This document shows positions 55,188 through 63,755 of a DNA stretch of 64,000 bases, piece by piece (within the stretch, counting starts at the first letter, position 1; each line of letters opens with the position of its first letter). This DNA is from Flavobacteriaceae bacterium HL-DH10. GTDB lineage: Bacteria; Bacteroidota; Bacteroidia; Flavobacteriales; Flavobacteriaceae. The DNA lies in assembly GCA_031826515.1 (NCBI GenBank), contig CP134536.1, positions 62,001 through 126,000 of the forward strand. The letters run 5' to 3'. The translations under genes and the position numbers were made by a program. The notes beneath the pieces were generated by a model, which saw only the letters and a program-made list of their open reading frames with translations, did no database searches and had not been told where the DNA came from.

Positions 55188-55886
55188 ATGAGTGTACACA
55201 TAGAGGCAAAAAAAGGAGATATTGCAGAAACCATTTTATTACCTGGAGATCCATTAAGAGCGAAATGGATTGCTGAAACTTTTTTTGAAAATCCTGTTTG
55301 TTTTAATAAAATAAGAGGTATGTATGGTTATACTGGAACATATAAAAATAAACCTATTTCTGTAATGGGTACAGGTATGGGCGTACCTAGTATTTCTATT
55401 TATGCCCATGAACTTATAAACGAATACGGCGTAAAAAACTTAATTAGAGTTGGTAGTGCTGGCTCTTACCAAAAGCACGTTAAAATTAGAGATATTGTTT
55501 TGGCAATGGCTGCTTCTTCAAATTCTGGTGTCAATGAACTTCGCTTTGGTGGTGCCGATTATGCTCCTACTGCTAATTTTGAACTGTTTCAAAAGGCTGT
55601 TGATGCTGCAAAAACTAAAAACATCCCTATAAAAGCTGGTAATATTTTTACATCAGATGAGTTTTACGCAGACGATTTTGAATCCTACAAAAAATGGTCG
55701 AAATTCGGTGTTCTTTGTGTTGAAATGGAAACAGCTGGTTTATATACCGTTGCTGCAAAACATCATGTTAATGCTTTAAGTATTTTAACCATTTCTGATT
55801 CACTAGTAACAGGTGAAAGAACAACGAGTAAAGAAAGAGAAACCACTTTTAAAGACATGATTGAAATTGCTTTAGAATTGGCTTAG
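55188..55886 (+). CDS. deoD: Purine nucleoside phosphorylase, DeoD type
   Basis: Phosphorolyses purine (deoxy)nucleosides to the base and (deoxy)ribose-1-phosphate. The 232-residue protein has [41 protein letters not shown] and the late [13 protein letters not shown] and [10 protein letters not shown], all of the hexameric DeoD family. It is translated almost without gap after deoC, so deoxyribose-phosphate would be passed on to the aldolase after mutase action. A phosphopentomutase is not visible here. Confidence 0.95.
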   Translation: MSVHIEAKKGDIAETILLPGDPLRAKWIAETFFENPVCFNKIRGMYGYTGTYKNKPISVMGTGMGVPSISIYAHELINEYGVKNLIRVGSAGSYQKHVKIRDIVLAMAASSNSGVNELRFGGADYAPTANFELFQKAVDAAKTKNIPIKAGNIFTSDEFYADDFESYKKWSKFGVLCVEMETAGLYTVAAKHHVNALSILTISDSLVTGERTTSKERETTFKDMIEIALELA

Positions 55887-55900
55887 TATTTCAAGGTTTT

Positions 55901-56058
55901 GAGTCAATTTTGACACAAGGAGAAATCACATAAAATAATGAAAGGGTTTGGAAAACGTTATGAGATATCTCAATCGCACCTCATTTTGACATGACAAACT
56001 GGTTATTTTTAGTATTCCTGAGTCATTTCGAACGCATGTGAGAAATCACATAAAGTAA
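55901..56058 (+). repeat. Two copies (A and B) of a dispersed intergenic repeat
   Basis: Copy A (55901-55938) reads GAGTCAATTTTGACAC, then AGGAGAAATCACATAAA. Copy B (56020-56058) reads GAGTCATTTCGAACGC, then GAGAAATCACATAAAG. A third copy is inverted at 43761-43791. Fragments with TCGAAATGA occur near 35964 and 36020. They fill the convergent gap between deoD and pxpC. Such short non-coding repeats are common between genes in Flavobacteriia, and the origin is unknown. Confidence 0.6.
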
Positions 56059-56065
56059 CTCTAAA

Positions 56066-56911
56066 TCAAACCAACTTAAACAAAATAGATTGTCCAGTAA
56101 ACTTTTGAGACAACACATTAATTGCTGATTCTTTTAGTTGAAGTACTCTAGGGTAACCACCTGTGGTTTGGCAATCTCGCATCAATACAATTAATTTTCC
56201 CGAAGGTGTTAATTGCACGCTACCAGGAAGTACAGATGAAGTAATAATAGGTTTTAAATTGTTTTTTAAAGTCGCTTCTAATTGATATGCCATTCTATTG
56301 TTATCTTTTGAAATAGTATACGCATTTGCAAACAATTCTTTTTGTTGATCTTTTGAAAGCAAATCAAATTCTGGTCCTTTAAAAACATTTATAACTTCAG
56401 AATCATAATGAGATGCATTTACTTTTATTGATGCATGCGCACTAGCAACTCCAGTTAATACGTCTTCATGATCTAATTCGTCATCCTTATATAGCATAAA
56501 CTGCGCTGTAATGCCTTTATACATACTTCGGCTTCGCATTACTTTTTCGGTCTTAAACCCACCTAAAACAGCCAAATAACACCTAAATCCTTTACTCAAT
56601 TTACCAAATGATAATACATCTCCTGATTTAACTTGTATGGCTTTATTAAGCTTTATAGACCGTTTATTTAATTGTGGAGATATATCTGCACCCGAAATAC
56701 AAATAGTTATAGCTTTAAAAAATTGAAGCGTTGGTCCCGTCATAGTAATTTCTATAACTGCTGCGTTAACATCATTACCTAACAAACTATTTGCCATAGA
56801 TGCCGAAAGCACATCCATAACACCAGAATACGGCACACCATATTCTTGATAACCAAAACGTCCCATATCTTGAATGCTAGAATAAAACCCTGCTTTTAAA
56901 ACCTTAATCAT
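56066..56911 (-). CDS. pxpC: 5-Oxoprolinase subunit C
   Basis: Part of the ATP-dependent 5-oxoprolinase PxpABC, which converts 5-oxoproline to glutamate. The 281-residue protein is of the biotin-dependent carboxyltransferase-like (AHS2, former KipA) family: DMGRFGYQEYGVPYSGVMD near the start, NDVNAAVIEITMTGPTLQF and SSVLPGSVQLTPSGKLIVLM near the end. It overlaps pxpB by 8 bp, which indicates translational coupling. It is the last gene of the operon. Confidence 0.94.
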   Translation of the reverse strand: MIKVLKAGFYSSIQDMGRFGYQEYGVPYSGVMDVLSASMANSLLGNDVNAAVIEITMTGPTLQFFKAITICISGADISPQLNKRSIKLNKAIQVKSGDVLSFGKLSKGFRCYLAVLGGFKTEKVMRSRSMYKGITAQFMLYKDDELDHEDVLTGVASAHASIKVNASHYDSEVINVFKGPEFDLLSKDQQKELFANAYTISKDNNRMAYQLEATLKNNLKPIITSSVLPGSVQLTPSGKLIVLMRDCQTTGGYPRVLQLKESAINVLSQKFTGQSILFKLV

Positions 56912-57656
56912 TTACAAGTTCATTTTCTAATTGATAAACACCCGCATCAACTAACATTTTAATCTTATTATGTTCTTTTAATGATACCGGTTTAAAAACA
57001 ATCTTATCTCCTGCTTTTGCAAAACAAGGCAGTTCTAATTTCGGATTAAAAAATGCTACAGGCGTATTTCCTATAATATTCCAACCTCCTGGACTTACAT
57101 TTGGATAGACACCAGTTTGCTGTCCGCCAATAGCAACAGCACCTTTTTCAATTTGCAATCGTGGAGTCGATTTTCTAGGTATATGTAGTGATTTATCTAA
57201 GCCTCCTAAATATAAAAACCCTGGTAAAAAACCAATAAAATATACGGTATAAACGGCTTCAGAATGATGCTTAATAATGGCTTCTTTTGACAGTTTTTTT
57301 TCTATAGAAATAGCGTCTAAATCAATTCCAAAAACAGGATCATAACACACAGGAATCGTCCACAACTTTGACACTATGTCATGTTCTAAATCACTAGATT
57401 TATATATCTTTTTTAAAAGATTTACTTCATTTTCGAAATTCCTACAAACCAAATCATAATTAATTAATAACGAGTTATATGTGTTTTTTACCTCAACAAT
57501 AGATTTAACATTAAAATCATGAATAGCATCTTTAAACCGAATAATATCTTGCAAAACAGTTTCATCAATAACCGCTGGCCATTCTATTAAAATAGAACGC
57601 TCTCCAAACGGTTTATATGTAAGATTGAAAGTCACCTTTTTATCTAATTTTAACAC
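56904..57656 (-). CDS. pxpB: 5-Oxoprolinase subunit B
   Basis: A 250-residue protein of the AHS1 (former KipI) family. It has FGERSILIEWP at the N-terminus and the conserved core VYFIGFLPGFLYLGGLD, PRKSTPRLQIEKGAVAIGG and NVSPGGWNIIGNTP. It overlaps pxpA by 17 bp and pxpC by 8 bp. In Bacillus the homologue also inhibits a sporulation kinase, but here the pxpA/pxpC context makes 5-oxoproline hydrolysis the likely role. Confidence 0.93.
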   Translation of the reverse strand: MLKLDKKVTFNLTYKPFGERSILIEWPAVIDETVLQDIIRFKDAIHDFNVKSIVEVKNTYNSLLINYDLVCRNFENEVNLLKKIYKSSDLEHDIVSKLWTIPVCYDPVFGIDLDAISIEKKLSKEAIIKHHSEAVYTVYFIGFLPGFLYLGGLDKSLHIPRKSTPRLQIEKGAVAIGGQQTGVYPNVSPGGWNIIGNTPVAFFNPKLELPCFAKAGDKIVFKPVSLKEHNKIKMLVDAGVYQLENELVND

Positions 57657-58380
57657 CTTCTTTTTCTAAATTTATTCGCAACTTTTTAAGTAATGATACA
57701 GCATTAAAATTATCGCCATGCATACAAAATGTTTCGGCTTTTATAGGGACACTTTCTCCAGTTACGGCAATTACTTTTTGATTTAAAATCATACCATAAA
57801 CATGTTTAAACATCACATCTGTATCGTGTATTAAAGCTTCTTTTTTTGTTCGTGAAACTAAGGATAAATCGGCATTATAATTTCTATCGGCAAAGGCTTC
57901 GTAAACAATAGGAATATTATTTTCAAGAGCTAAACTGGCAATAACCGATTGGAAAGGCACGTATAATTTTATAGGATCTACAAAACTTTTCATAACCTCT
58001 ATAATAACCAAAGCTGCTTTTTTATCGACAGCTACCAAATTATAAAGTGCACCATGAGGTTTTACATGATGCAAGGTTATATGCTCTTCTCTAAGAATAC
58101 TTAGCAAATCTTCTATTTGATGCTTTAACGTAGCAAATAAAGCTGTGCAAGACATATCCATCTTTACTCTACCAAAATTTTCTTTATCAGGAAACGAAGG
58201 ATGCGCACCTATTTTAACTCGATGCTGTTTTGCTAATTTAACAACAGACCGCATTGTTACATTATCTCCAGCATGACCGCCACAGGCAATATTACAAGAT
58301 GATACCAAAGGCATTAACTGAGACTCGTTACCAACGCCCTCGCCTACATCAACATTTATATCTATTGAAAAGTTATTCAC
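57640..58380 (-). CDS. pxpA: 5-Oxoprolinase subunit A (LamB/YcsF family)
   Basis: A 246-residue protein with the family signature IDINVDVGEGVGNE near the start, then SSCNIACGGHAGDNVTMR, KIGAHPSFPDKENFGR, HHVKPHGALYN and FADRNYNADLSLVSR. The C-terminus FCMHGDNFNAVSLLKKLR closes the metal-binding site. It is first in the pxpABC operon. No oxoproline transporter gene is adjacent, in contrast to some other bacteria, so internally formed oxoproline is a likely substrate. Confidence 0.94.
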   Translation of the reverse strand: MNNFSIDINVDVGEGVGNESQLMPLVSSCNIACGGHAGDNVTMRSVVKLAKQHRVKIGAHPSFPDKENFGRVKMDMSCTALFATLKHQIEDLLSILREEHITLHHVKPHGALYNLVAVDKKAALVIIEVMKSFVDPIKLYVPFQSVIASLALENNIPIVYEAFADRNYNADLSLVSRTKKEALIHDTDVMFKHVYGMILNQKVIAVTGESVPIKAETFCMHGDNFNAVSLLKKLRINLEKEGVKIR

Positions 58381-58585
58381 TATTACAAATTTAAACTAAA
58401 CACATTTTTTAATGTTATTACAGCAAGTAATATACTAATTCCTAGAATTAAAACGCTTAAAATGTTTTGTTTGGTTTATTAGCTATAAATTATATATGAT
58501 TAAAACCTTAAATGAGTAGTTCCTGCTATTCTCTAATTTTTATTAATTAAATATGTATATTAACATAACTTTAAATCAGCAAACC

Positions 58586-58879
58586 ATGAAAGCCTTATTA
58601 TCAATTCTAGTCGTTTTTATGTTGTTTAACTGTACAAACGATCAAATTTTAGAAAAGGCTAAAGAACTCACCAGAGATAAAAACTATAAAGTAGGTTTAA
58701 CTACTCTATGTGAGAGTAACATTGACATTAAATGGGTTTGTGTTTCAAAAACTGAATTTGAAAGACTTCATGCGTTACCCGTATCCTGTAATACTGTTTT
58801 AATAACTTCTTTAGAAGGCAATAAATATTCAGGGATAATAAATGACTTAAATTCTGATGAAAGTACTTGTTTAAGATAA
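58586..58879 (+). CDS. Small cysteine-containing lipoprotein of unknown function
   Basis: The start at 58586 gives a compact signal (MKALLSILVVFMLFNC, lipobox LFNC). An upstream ATG at 58553 would add MYINITLNQQT and weaken it. The 97-residue product has only about 80 residues after the lipid-carrying cysteine. These include four further cysteines (TLCESN, KWVCVSK, PVSCNTV, STCLR), suggesting two disulfides in the periplasm or at the surface. I recognise no family. Confidence 0.65.
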   Translation: MKALLSILVVFMLFNCTNDQILEKAKELTRDKNYKVGLTTLCESNIDIKWVCVSKTEFERLHALPVSCNTVLITSLEGNKYSGIINDLNSDESTCLR

Positions 58880-58992
58880 GTATTCAAAATGTTTTCAATG
58901 TAAACATTTAATTGAAAATTGCTTGATTATTTCACTAATCTAGCTTTACCTCAAATTAAAATATACGGCTAAACCTTATATTATTTTACTCT

Positions 58993-59022
58993 TACCGCAA
59001 CTAGTTACAAACTATCGGTAGC
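58993..59022 (+). repeat. Left copy of an inverted repeat flanking an orphan gene
   Basis: The repeat reads TACCGCAACTAGTTACAAAC then TATCGGTAGC. It is the imperfect reverse complement of 59743-59769, sharing TACCGC, TAGTT, CAAACTA and GTAGC. The pair encloses the 59034-59606 gene. Confidence 0.6.
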
Positions 59023-59033
59023 GGTGTTGTTAT

Positions 59034-59606
59034 TTAATTAATAACGTTTTTTTTAACTAAGTGACCATTAACATCTCTTTTTGGTTTCATACCTAAACAA
59101 CACCGACAAAAACCATATTTATCATTACATCTGTGTGTAGCAATGTGACAATGCTCTGTAAAATCATCAAATTTAAATTTAATATCACTAATACTATCAT
59201 AATAATCACAACACCCTTTTTTCATTATAACAATCCCTTCTGATTCAAAACGACTACCATTTGAACTAATTTTAAATTCTTGAATTTGAGATTCAAATGC
59301 TAAACGCAATAATTGATTAATAGATTCTGTATCACCACCCTCTTCTCTTTTAAAGTGAGCCATTGAATAATATAATAAATAATTGTTTCTATAAAACAAT
59401 TCTTCATTTTCATCGTGACCAAAATTATCACCATTCTTTATTAAAGCATTATTGAACAACAACCATAAATAATCGTGAAATAAAACACCGTTATTTATTC
59501 TCCATTTTTTATAATAATCTGTTAATTCATCATTAGAAAAAAAGGCTGTTAAAATTGGATTTTTATCAATAAAACTTTCAATATTTTCTAGTGTATATTT
59601 TATCAT
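59034..59606 (-). CDS. Orphan protein with a cysteine/histidine-rich C-terminus
   Basis: The ATG at 59606 is the probable start; an in-frame TTG lies six bases upstream. The roughly 190-residue cytoplasmic product has no signal peptide. The first 130 residues are probably helical and rich in aromatic residues (YYKKWRINNGVLFHDYLWLLF). The C-terminus has a dense Cys/His cluster: KGCCDYYDS, EHCHIATHRCNDKYGFCRCC. This could bind zinc or another metal. I recognise no family. It lies between inverted repeats (58993-59022 and 59743-59769) that may delimit an inserted unit. Confidence 0.65.
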   Translation of the reverse strand: MIKYTLENIESFIDKNPILTAFFSNDELTDYYKKWRINNGVLFHDYLWLLFNNALIKNGDNFGHDENEELFYRNNYLLYYSMAHFKREEGGDTESINQLLRLAFESQIQEFKISSNGSRFESEGIVIMKKGCCDYYDSISDIKFKFDDFTEHCHIATHRCNDKYGFCRCCLGMKPKRDVNGHLVKKNVIN

Positions 59607-59742
59607 AAACAATATTCTTTTAATTCAGCTCACATTGTATTACATATATGATGTACAAATAAAAAATCACATTCAGTTAATTTGTCTTTTAGTGATTGGG
59701 TTATATAAAAAGTTTGCTATTATTTGATATAAACCTCTCTCA

Positions 59743-59769
59743 GCTACAACTAGTTTGCAACTAGCGGTA
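59743..59769 (+). repeat. Right copy of an inverted repeat flanking an orphan gene
   Basis: The repeat reads GCTACAACTAGTTTGCAACT then AGCGGTA, the reverse-complement partner of 58993-59022. The two sites are 721 bp apart. Confidence 0.6.
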
Positions 59770-59788
59770 ATTCTATAGATACTAAGAG

Positions 59789-59808
59789 ATTCCTGCCTTC
59801 GCAGGAAT
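59789..59808. terminator. Hairpin between comM and the orphan gene
   Basis: ATTCCTGC (59789-59796), CTTC loop, GCAGGAAT (59801-59808), followed by TTTG. It lies 4 bp past the comM stop on the minus strand. The CTGC-CTTC-GCAG core is a stable tetraloop hairpin. It may be a terminator or a dispersed palindromic repeat. Confidence 0.5.
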
Positions 59809-59811
59809 TTG

Positions 59812-61347
59812 TTAACCCAACCACCCTTCACGATCCAAACTTCGATACTGAATAGCCTCACTAATATGCGAACCATTAATGGCTTCTATACCTTCTAAAT
59901 CGGCAATCGTTCTAGAAACTTTAAGTATTCTATCGTAAGCACGCGCCGATAAATTTAAACGTTCCATAGCGGTTTTTAAAAGTTGTTTTGAATTTTCATC
60001 TAAAACACAATGTTTACGTATTTGCTTGGTATTCATTTGTGCATTATAATGTACAGTATCAGACGCTTTAAAGCGATCTGTTTGAATTTCTCTAGCTTTA
60101 GTAACACGCTTTCTAATCTCTACTGAAGTTTCACTTTTTCGTTCTTCTGATAGTTTTTCAAAAGGCACAGGTGTGACTTCAATATGAATATCTATGCGGT
60201 CTAATAACGGTCCCGAAATTTTACTTAAATACCGTTGCATTTCAGCAGGACTTGAGGTTACGGGTGCATTCGGGTCATTAAAATAACCACCAGGACTCGG
60301 GTTCATACTCGCTACCAACATAAACGACGATGGATACGTAACCGTAAACTTCGCTCTTGAAATCGTAACCTCTCTATCTTCTAAGGGTTGGCGCATCACT
60401 TCTAAAACCTCTCGCTTAAATTCAGGGAGTTCATCTAAAAACAATACCCCATTATGTGATAAGGATATTTCACCTGGTTGCGGATAACTACCACCTCCGA
60501 CTAAAGCGACATTCGAAATTGTATGATGTGGGCTTCTAAACGGACGCTGTGCCATTAATCCAGTATCTTTTACACGACCTACTACAGAATGTATTTTTGT
60601 GGTTTCTAAAGCTTCGTGTAAAGTCATAGGCGGCAAAATACTCGGCAAACGTTTTGCTAACATGGTTTTTCCTGCTCCTGGAGGTCCTATTAAAATAATG
60701 TTATGTCCGCCAGAAGCTGCAATTTCCATACAGCGTTTTATACCTTCTTGTCCTTTCACATCGGAAAAATCGAATTCTGGGAAGTCTAGATTTTTTTCAA
60801 ACTCTTCTCGTGTATTTATTATAGTTTGCTCTAAGGGTTCTCCTTTATCAAAAAAATTGATGACTTGTTCTATATTTTCTACACCATAAACTTCAAGATT
60901 ATCAACTATGGCTGCTTCCTTAGCATTTTGAGCTGGTAGAATAAAACCTTTAAAACCTTCTTCTCTAGCTTTAACTGCAATGGGTAAAGCGCCTTTTATG
61001 GGCTGCAAACCGCCATCTAATGAGAGTTCTCCCATTATTAAATACTTATCTAATTCTTCTGCTTTAATTTGATTAGTCGAAGCTAGAATTCCGACAGCCA
61101 GTGTTAAATCGTATGCAGAGCCTTCTTTACGCAAATCTGCAGGCGACATATTAATTATAATCTTTTTTCCTGGGATTCTATAGCCATTATTTTGAAGCGC
61201 AGCAGCAATTCTAAAATTACTCTCTTTAATAGCATTATCAGGCAAACCAACCAAGTGATAGCCTACGCCTTTATCCACATTAACTTCAACTACAACGGTT
61301 GAAGCCTCTACACCGAATACGGCGCTAGCAAAAACTTTTTTAAGCAT
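59812..61347 (-). CDS. comM: YifB/ComM family Mg-chelatase-like AAA ATPase
   Basis: A 511-residue cytoplasmic ATPase. The N-terminal ChlI-like S5-type domain ([29 protein letters not shown]) is followed by the AAA core with Walker [45 protein letters not shown] and the C-terminal [20 protein letters not shown] complete the family pattern. ComM helicases promote branch migration during natural transformation in other bacteria, so a role in DNA uptake or recombination is likely but not shown. The length is normal. Confidence 0.95.
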   Translation of the reverse strand: MLKKVFASAVFGVEASTVVVEVNVDKGVGYHLVGLPDNAIKESNFRIAAALQNNGYRIPGKKIIINMSPADLRKEGSAYDLTLAVGILASTNQIKAEELDKYLIMGELSLDGGLQPIKGALPIAVKAREEGFKGFILPAQNAKEAAIVDNLEVYGVENIEQVINFFDKGEPLEQTIINTREEFEKNLDFPEFDFSDVKGQEGIKRCMEIAASGGHNIILIGPPGAGKTMLAKRLPSILPPMTLHEALETTKIHSVVGRVKDTGLMAQRPFRSPHHTISNVALVGGGSYPQPGEISLSHNGVLFLDELPEFKREVLEVMRQPLEDREVTISRAKFTVTYPSSFMLVASMNPSPGGYFNDPNAPVTSSPAEMQRYLSKISGPLLDRIDIHIEVTPVPFEKLSEERKSETSVEIRKRVTKAREIQTDRFKASDTVHYNAQMNTKQIRKHCVLDENSKQLLKTAMERLNLSARAYDRILKVSRTIADLEGIEAINGSHISEAIQYRSLDREGWLG

Positions 61348-61483
61348 ATTCTTTCTTTATTGCCTTAAATGTAAGAAATGTATTTTAAATATTACTAGCT
61401 CATATTGAACAAACCTCTAAATTGAATAATGATTTTAGCAATGCACAAAAAATATTGTTTTATAATTAAGTCCTTAATTACTA

Positions 61484-61499
61484 CATTGCGTTAACAATG
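61484..61499 (+). promoter_or_regulatory. Candidate palindromic operator overlapping the lacI-type start codon
   Basis: CATTG (61484-61488), CGTTAA, CAATG (61495-61499) form a 5-bp dyad whose right arm contains the ATG (61497-61499). It could be an autoregulatory LacI-family operator. The arms are short, so chance is possible. Confidence 0.35.
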
Positions 61500-62532
61500 A
61501 AAAAAAAAGATTACCATAAAAGACGTAGCAAATAAGCTAAATGTTACAACTTCTACAGTTTCCAGAGCACTTAATGACCATCATAGTATAAGTGATAAAA
61601 CAAAAATACTGGTTAGAAAAACTGCCGAGGAATTAAACTATTCGCCTAATAAAGTAGCAGCTAGCTTAAGAAGTGGAAAAGGAAACTCTATTGGTGTTAT
61701 TGTTCCTAAAATTGACAGTAACTTTATGTCAAGCTGTATTTCGGGTATTGAAAGTGTTGCTTACCCTGCAGGCTACAATCTTATAATTTGCCAGTCTAAT
61801 GAAACATATAAAAGAGAAATTCATAACATTCAAACATTAATTGATAGCCAAGTATCTGGTATTCTCATGTCTCTATCAAATGAAACAAAAGACTCCAATC
61901 ATTTACAAAAAATTATAGATAAAAACACCCCTTTAGTTATGTTTGATAGGATAGCTGATGACCTAGATGTAGATTTTGTAGTAAATGACGATTATACCGC
62001 AACAAAAAAAACGATTAAACATCTAGTAAATCAAGGCTACAAAAAAATTGCATATATAGGTGCTGCTAGCCATATTTATGTATATAAAAATAGGCTAAAT
62101 GGATACCTTGACAGTTTAAAAGAGTTTAACTTAGAAAGCAACGACGCATGGATTGTTACAAATATTAACTCTCAAGAAGAAGCGTTTGAAGTAACTAAAA
62201 AAATGTTTAAATCTAAATACAAGAATAATTGTCCTGATGCCTTTTTCTGTACAAGTGATATTAATGCACTAGGAACCATGCTTGCACTAGAAGAAATGGG
62301 GCTAAAAATACCTGAAGATGTTGGCGTTATTGGATATGCAAACGATCAGTTTTCTCGTATAATTAAACCATCCTTATCGTCTATTGAACAACATCCTAAA
62401 GACTTAGGAGAAAACTCAGCCAAAATTCTGCTTGATTTACTTAAACAGAAAAACCCTTTTACAAAAGTTCATAAAAGGGTCATAATAACACCAGATTTAA
62501 TTATAAGACAATCTTCTAACAGAAAACTTTAA
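61497..62532 (+). pseudogene. LacI-family regulator, frameshifted at an A9 run directly after the start codon
   Basis: From the ATG at 61497 the frame ends after twelve codons (MKKKDYHKRRSK, stop). One A fewer in the nine-base run (61500-61508) would give MKKK followed by TIKDVANKLNVTTSTVSRAL, the LacI helix-turn-helix. The effector domain is then intact (NSIGVIVPKIDSNFM, DRIADDLDVDFVVNDDYT, DVGVIGYANDQFSRIIKPSL) to 62532, about 344 residues in total. In the open frame the codon before the A run is TGA, so no normal start is available. It could be a sequencing error, a real loss, or a gene whose expression depends on slippage in the run. It converges with uxuA, overlapping its end by 4 bp, and probably regulates hexuronate genes. 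Confidence 0.82.
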
Positions 62533-63740
62533 TGGCTTTTATTTTCTAATAAATACTTCATACCAAGTTCTAAGCCTGATAGTTCTGCCAATCCTTTTAC
62601 ACGTCCGATTAATGGGTATCCCGGATTTGACTCTCTTTCAAAATCATTTAAAATTTTATGTCCGTGATCTGGACGCATTGGTATATTAAAGTCTAACCTG
62701 CCATTTTGTTTTCTATTAATTTGCTCTTCAACAATAGCCTTCATAAGACTTGTTATAGAACCTTCTAAATGATTCGTTTCATAAAAATCACCATTACTTA
62801 ATAGTTTGGTACTTCTTAAATGAAGAAAATGTACGCGACTTGCGTGTTTTTTAAAAATTGAAGACAAATTATTATCTGTTCTAGCTCCAAGTGATCCTGA
62901 GCAAAATGTAATCCCATTATTTAATGATGGACACGCTTTTGCTAACCATTCAAAATCCTCATCACAACTAACAATTCTTGGTAAACCTAACAATGGAAAC
63001 GGAGGATCGTCTGGGTGAACCGCTAAACAAACACCAGATTCTTCGGCAACCTCGATAACTTCATTTAAAAAATAAGAAAAATTTTCTCTTAATTTATTTT
63101 TATCAATGCCATTATATGCTGCCAATAATTCATTAAAAATATTAAGATAGTTTTTCTCGCCTTCTTTTACAGCTCCATCAATAAAAGACTGGGTTTTAAC
63201 AATAATATTATAACCTAATTTATCTTTTTCTTCTTCTGAAATGCTATCAAAAATAATTTTAGCCTCCTTTATTTCCTGCTCGGTATAATCTTTTTCTGCA
63301 TTAGGGCGTTTTAATAAAAACAAATCGAATGCTGAAAATAAATTTTTATCAAAATACATGGCTTCAGCACCATTTTCTAAAACATATTGAATATTTGTTC
63401 TAGCCCAATCTAAAACGGGCATAAAATTGTAGCATATAATTTTAACACCACAAACACCTAAATTTTTAATGCTTTGTTTATAATTAGCAATGAGTTTTTC
63501 TCTATTAGGGCTACCCTTCTTTATATCTTCATGAACAGGTAAACTTTCTACAACATCCCAAGTTAGTCCATGAGATTCAATGTTATTTTTAGTTTTTAAA
63601 ATTTCGTCTACACTCCAAACTTCACCATTAGGGATATGATGCAATGCCGTAACTATCCCTGTGGCTCCAGTTTGAGCTATTTCTTTTAATGATATTGGAT
63701 CTTTTTCCCCAAACCATCTTAGTGTTTTAGTTAATTCCAT
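62529..63740 (-). CDS. uxuA: Mannonate dehydratase
   Basis: Dehydrates D-mannonate to 2-keto-3-deoxygluconate in glucuronate catabolism. The 403-residue protein shows the family pattern: KTLRWFGEKDPISL, GIVTALHHIPNGEVW, ESLPVHEDIK, CLAVHPDDPPFPLLGLPRIV, FCSGSLGAR, HLRSTK and DFNIPMRPDHGH with metal-ligand cysteine, histidines and aspartate in place. The length is normal. It follows the SDR gene (15-bp gap), which fits fructuronate reduction to mannonate. It would use glucuronate set free by the PUL enzymes. Confidence 0.96.
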   Translation of the reverse strand: MELTKTLRWFGEKDPISLKEIAQTGATGIVTALHHIPNGEVWSVDEILKTKNNIESHGLTWDVVESLPVHEDIKKGSPNREKLIANYKQSIKNLGVCGVKIICYNFMPVLDWARTNIQYVLENGAEAMYFDKNLFSAFDLFLLKRPNAEKDYTEQEIKEAKIIFDSISEEEKDKLGYNIIVKTQSFIDGAVKEGEKNYLNIFNELLAAYNGIDKNKLRENFSYFLNEVIEVAEESGVCLAVHPDDPPFPLLGLPRIVSCDEDFEWLAKACPSLNNGITFCSGSLGARTDNNLSSIFKKHASRVHFLHLRSTKLLSNGDFYETNHLEGSITSLMKAIVEEQINRKQNGRLDFNIPMRPDHGHKILNDFERESNPGYPLIGRVKGLAELSGLELGMKYLLENKSH

Positions 63741-63755
63741 TTATATTCTAAAATT

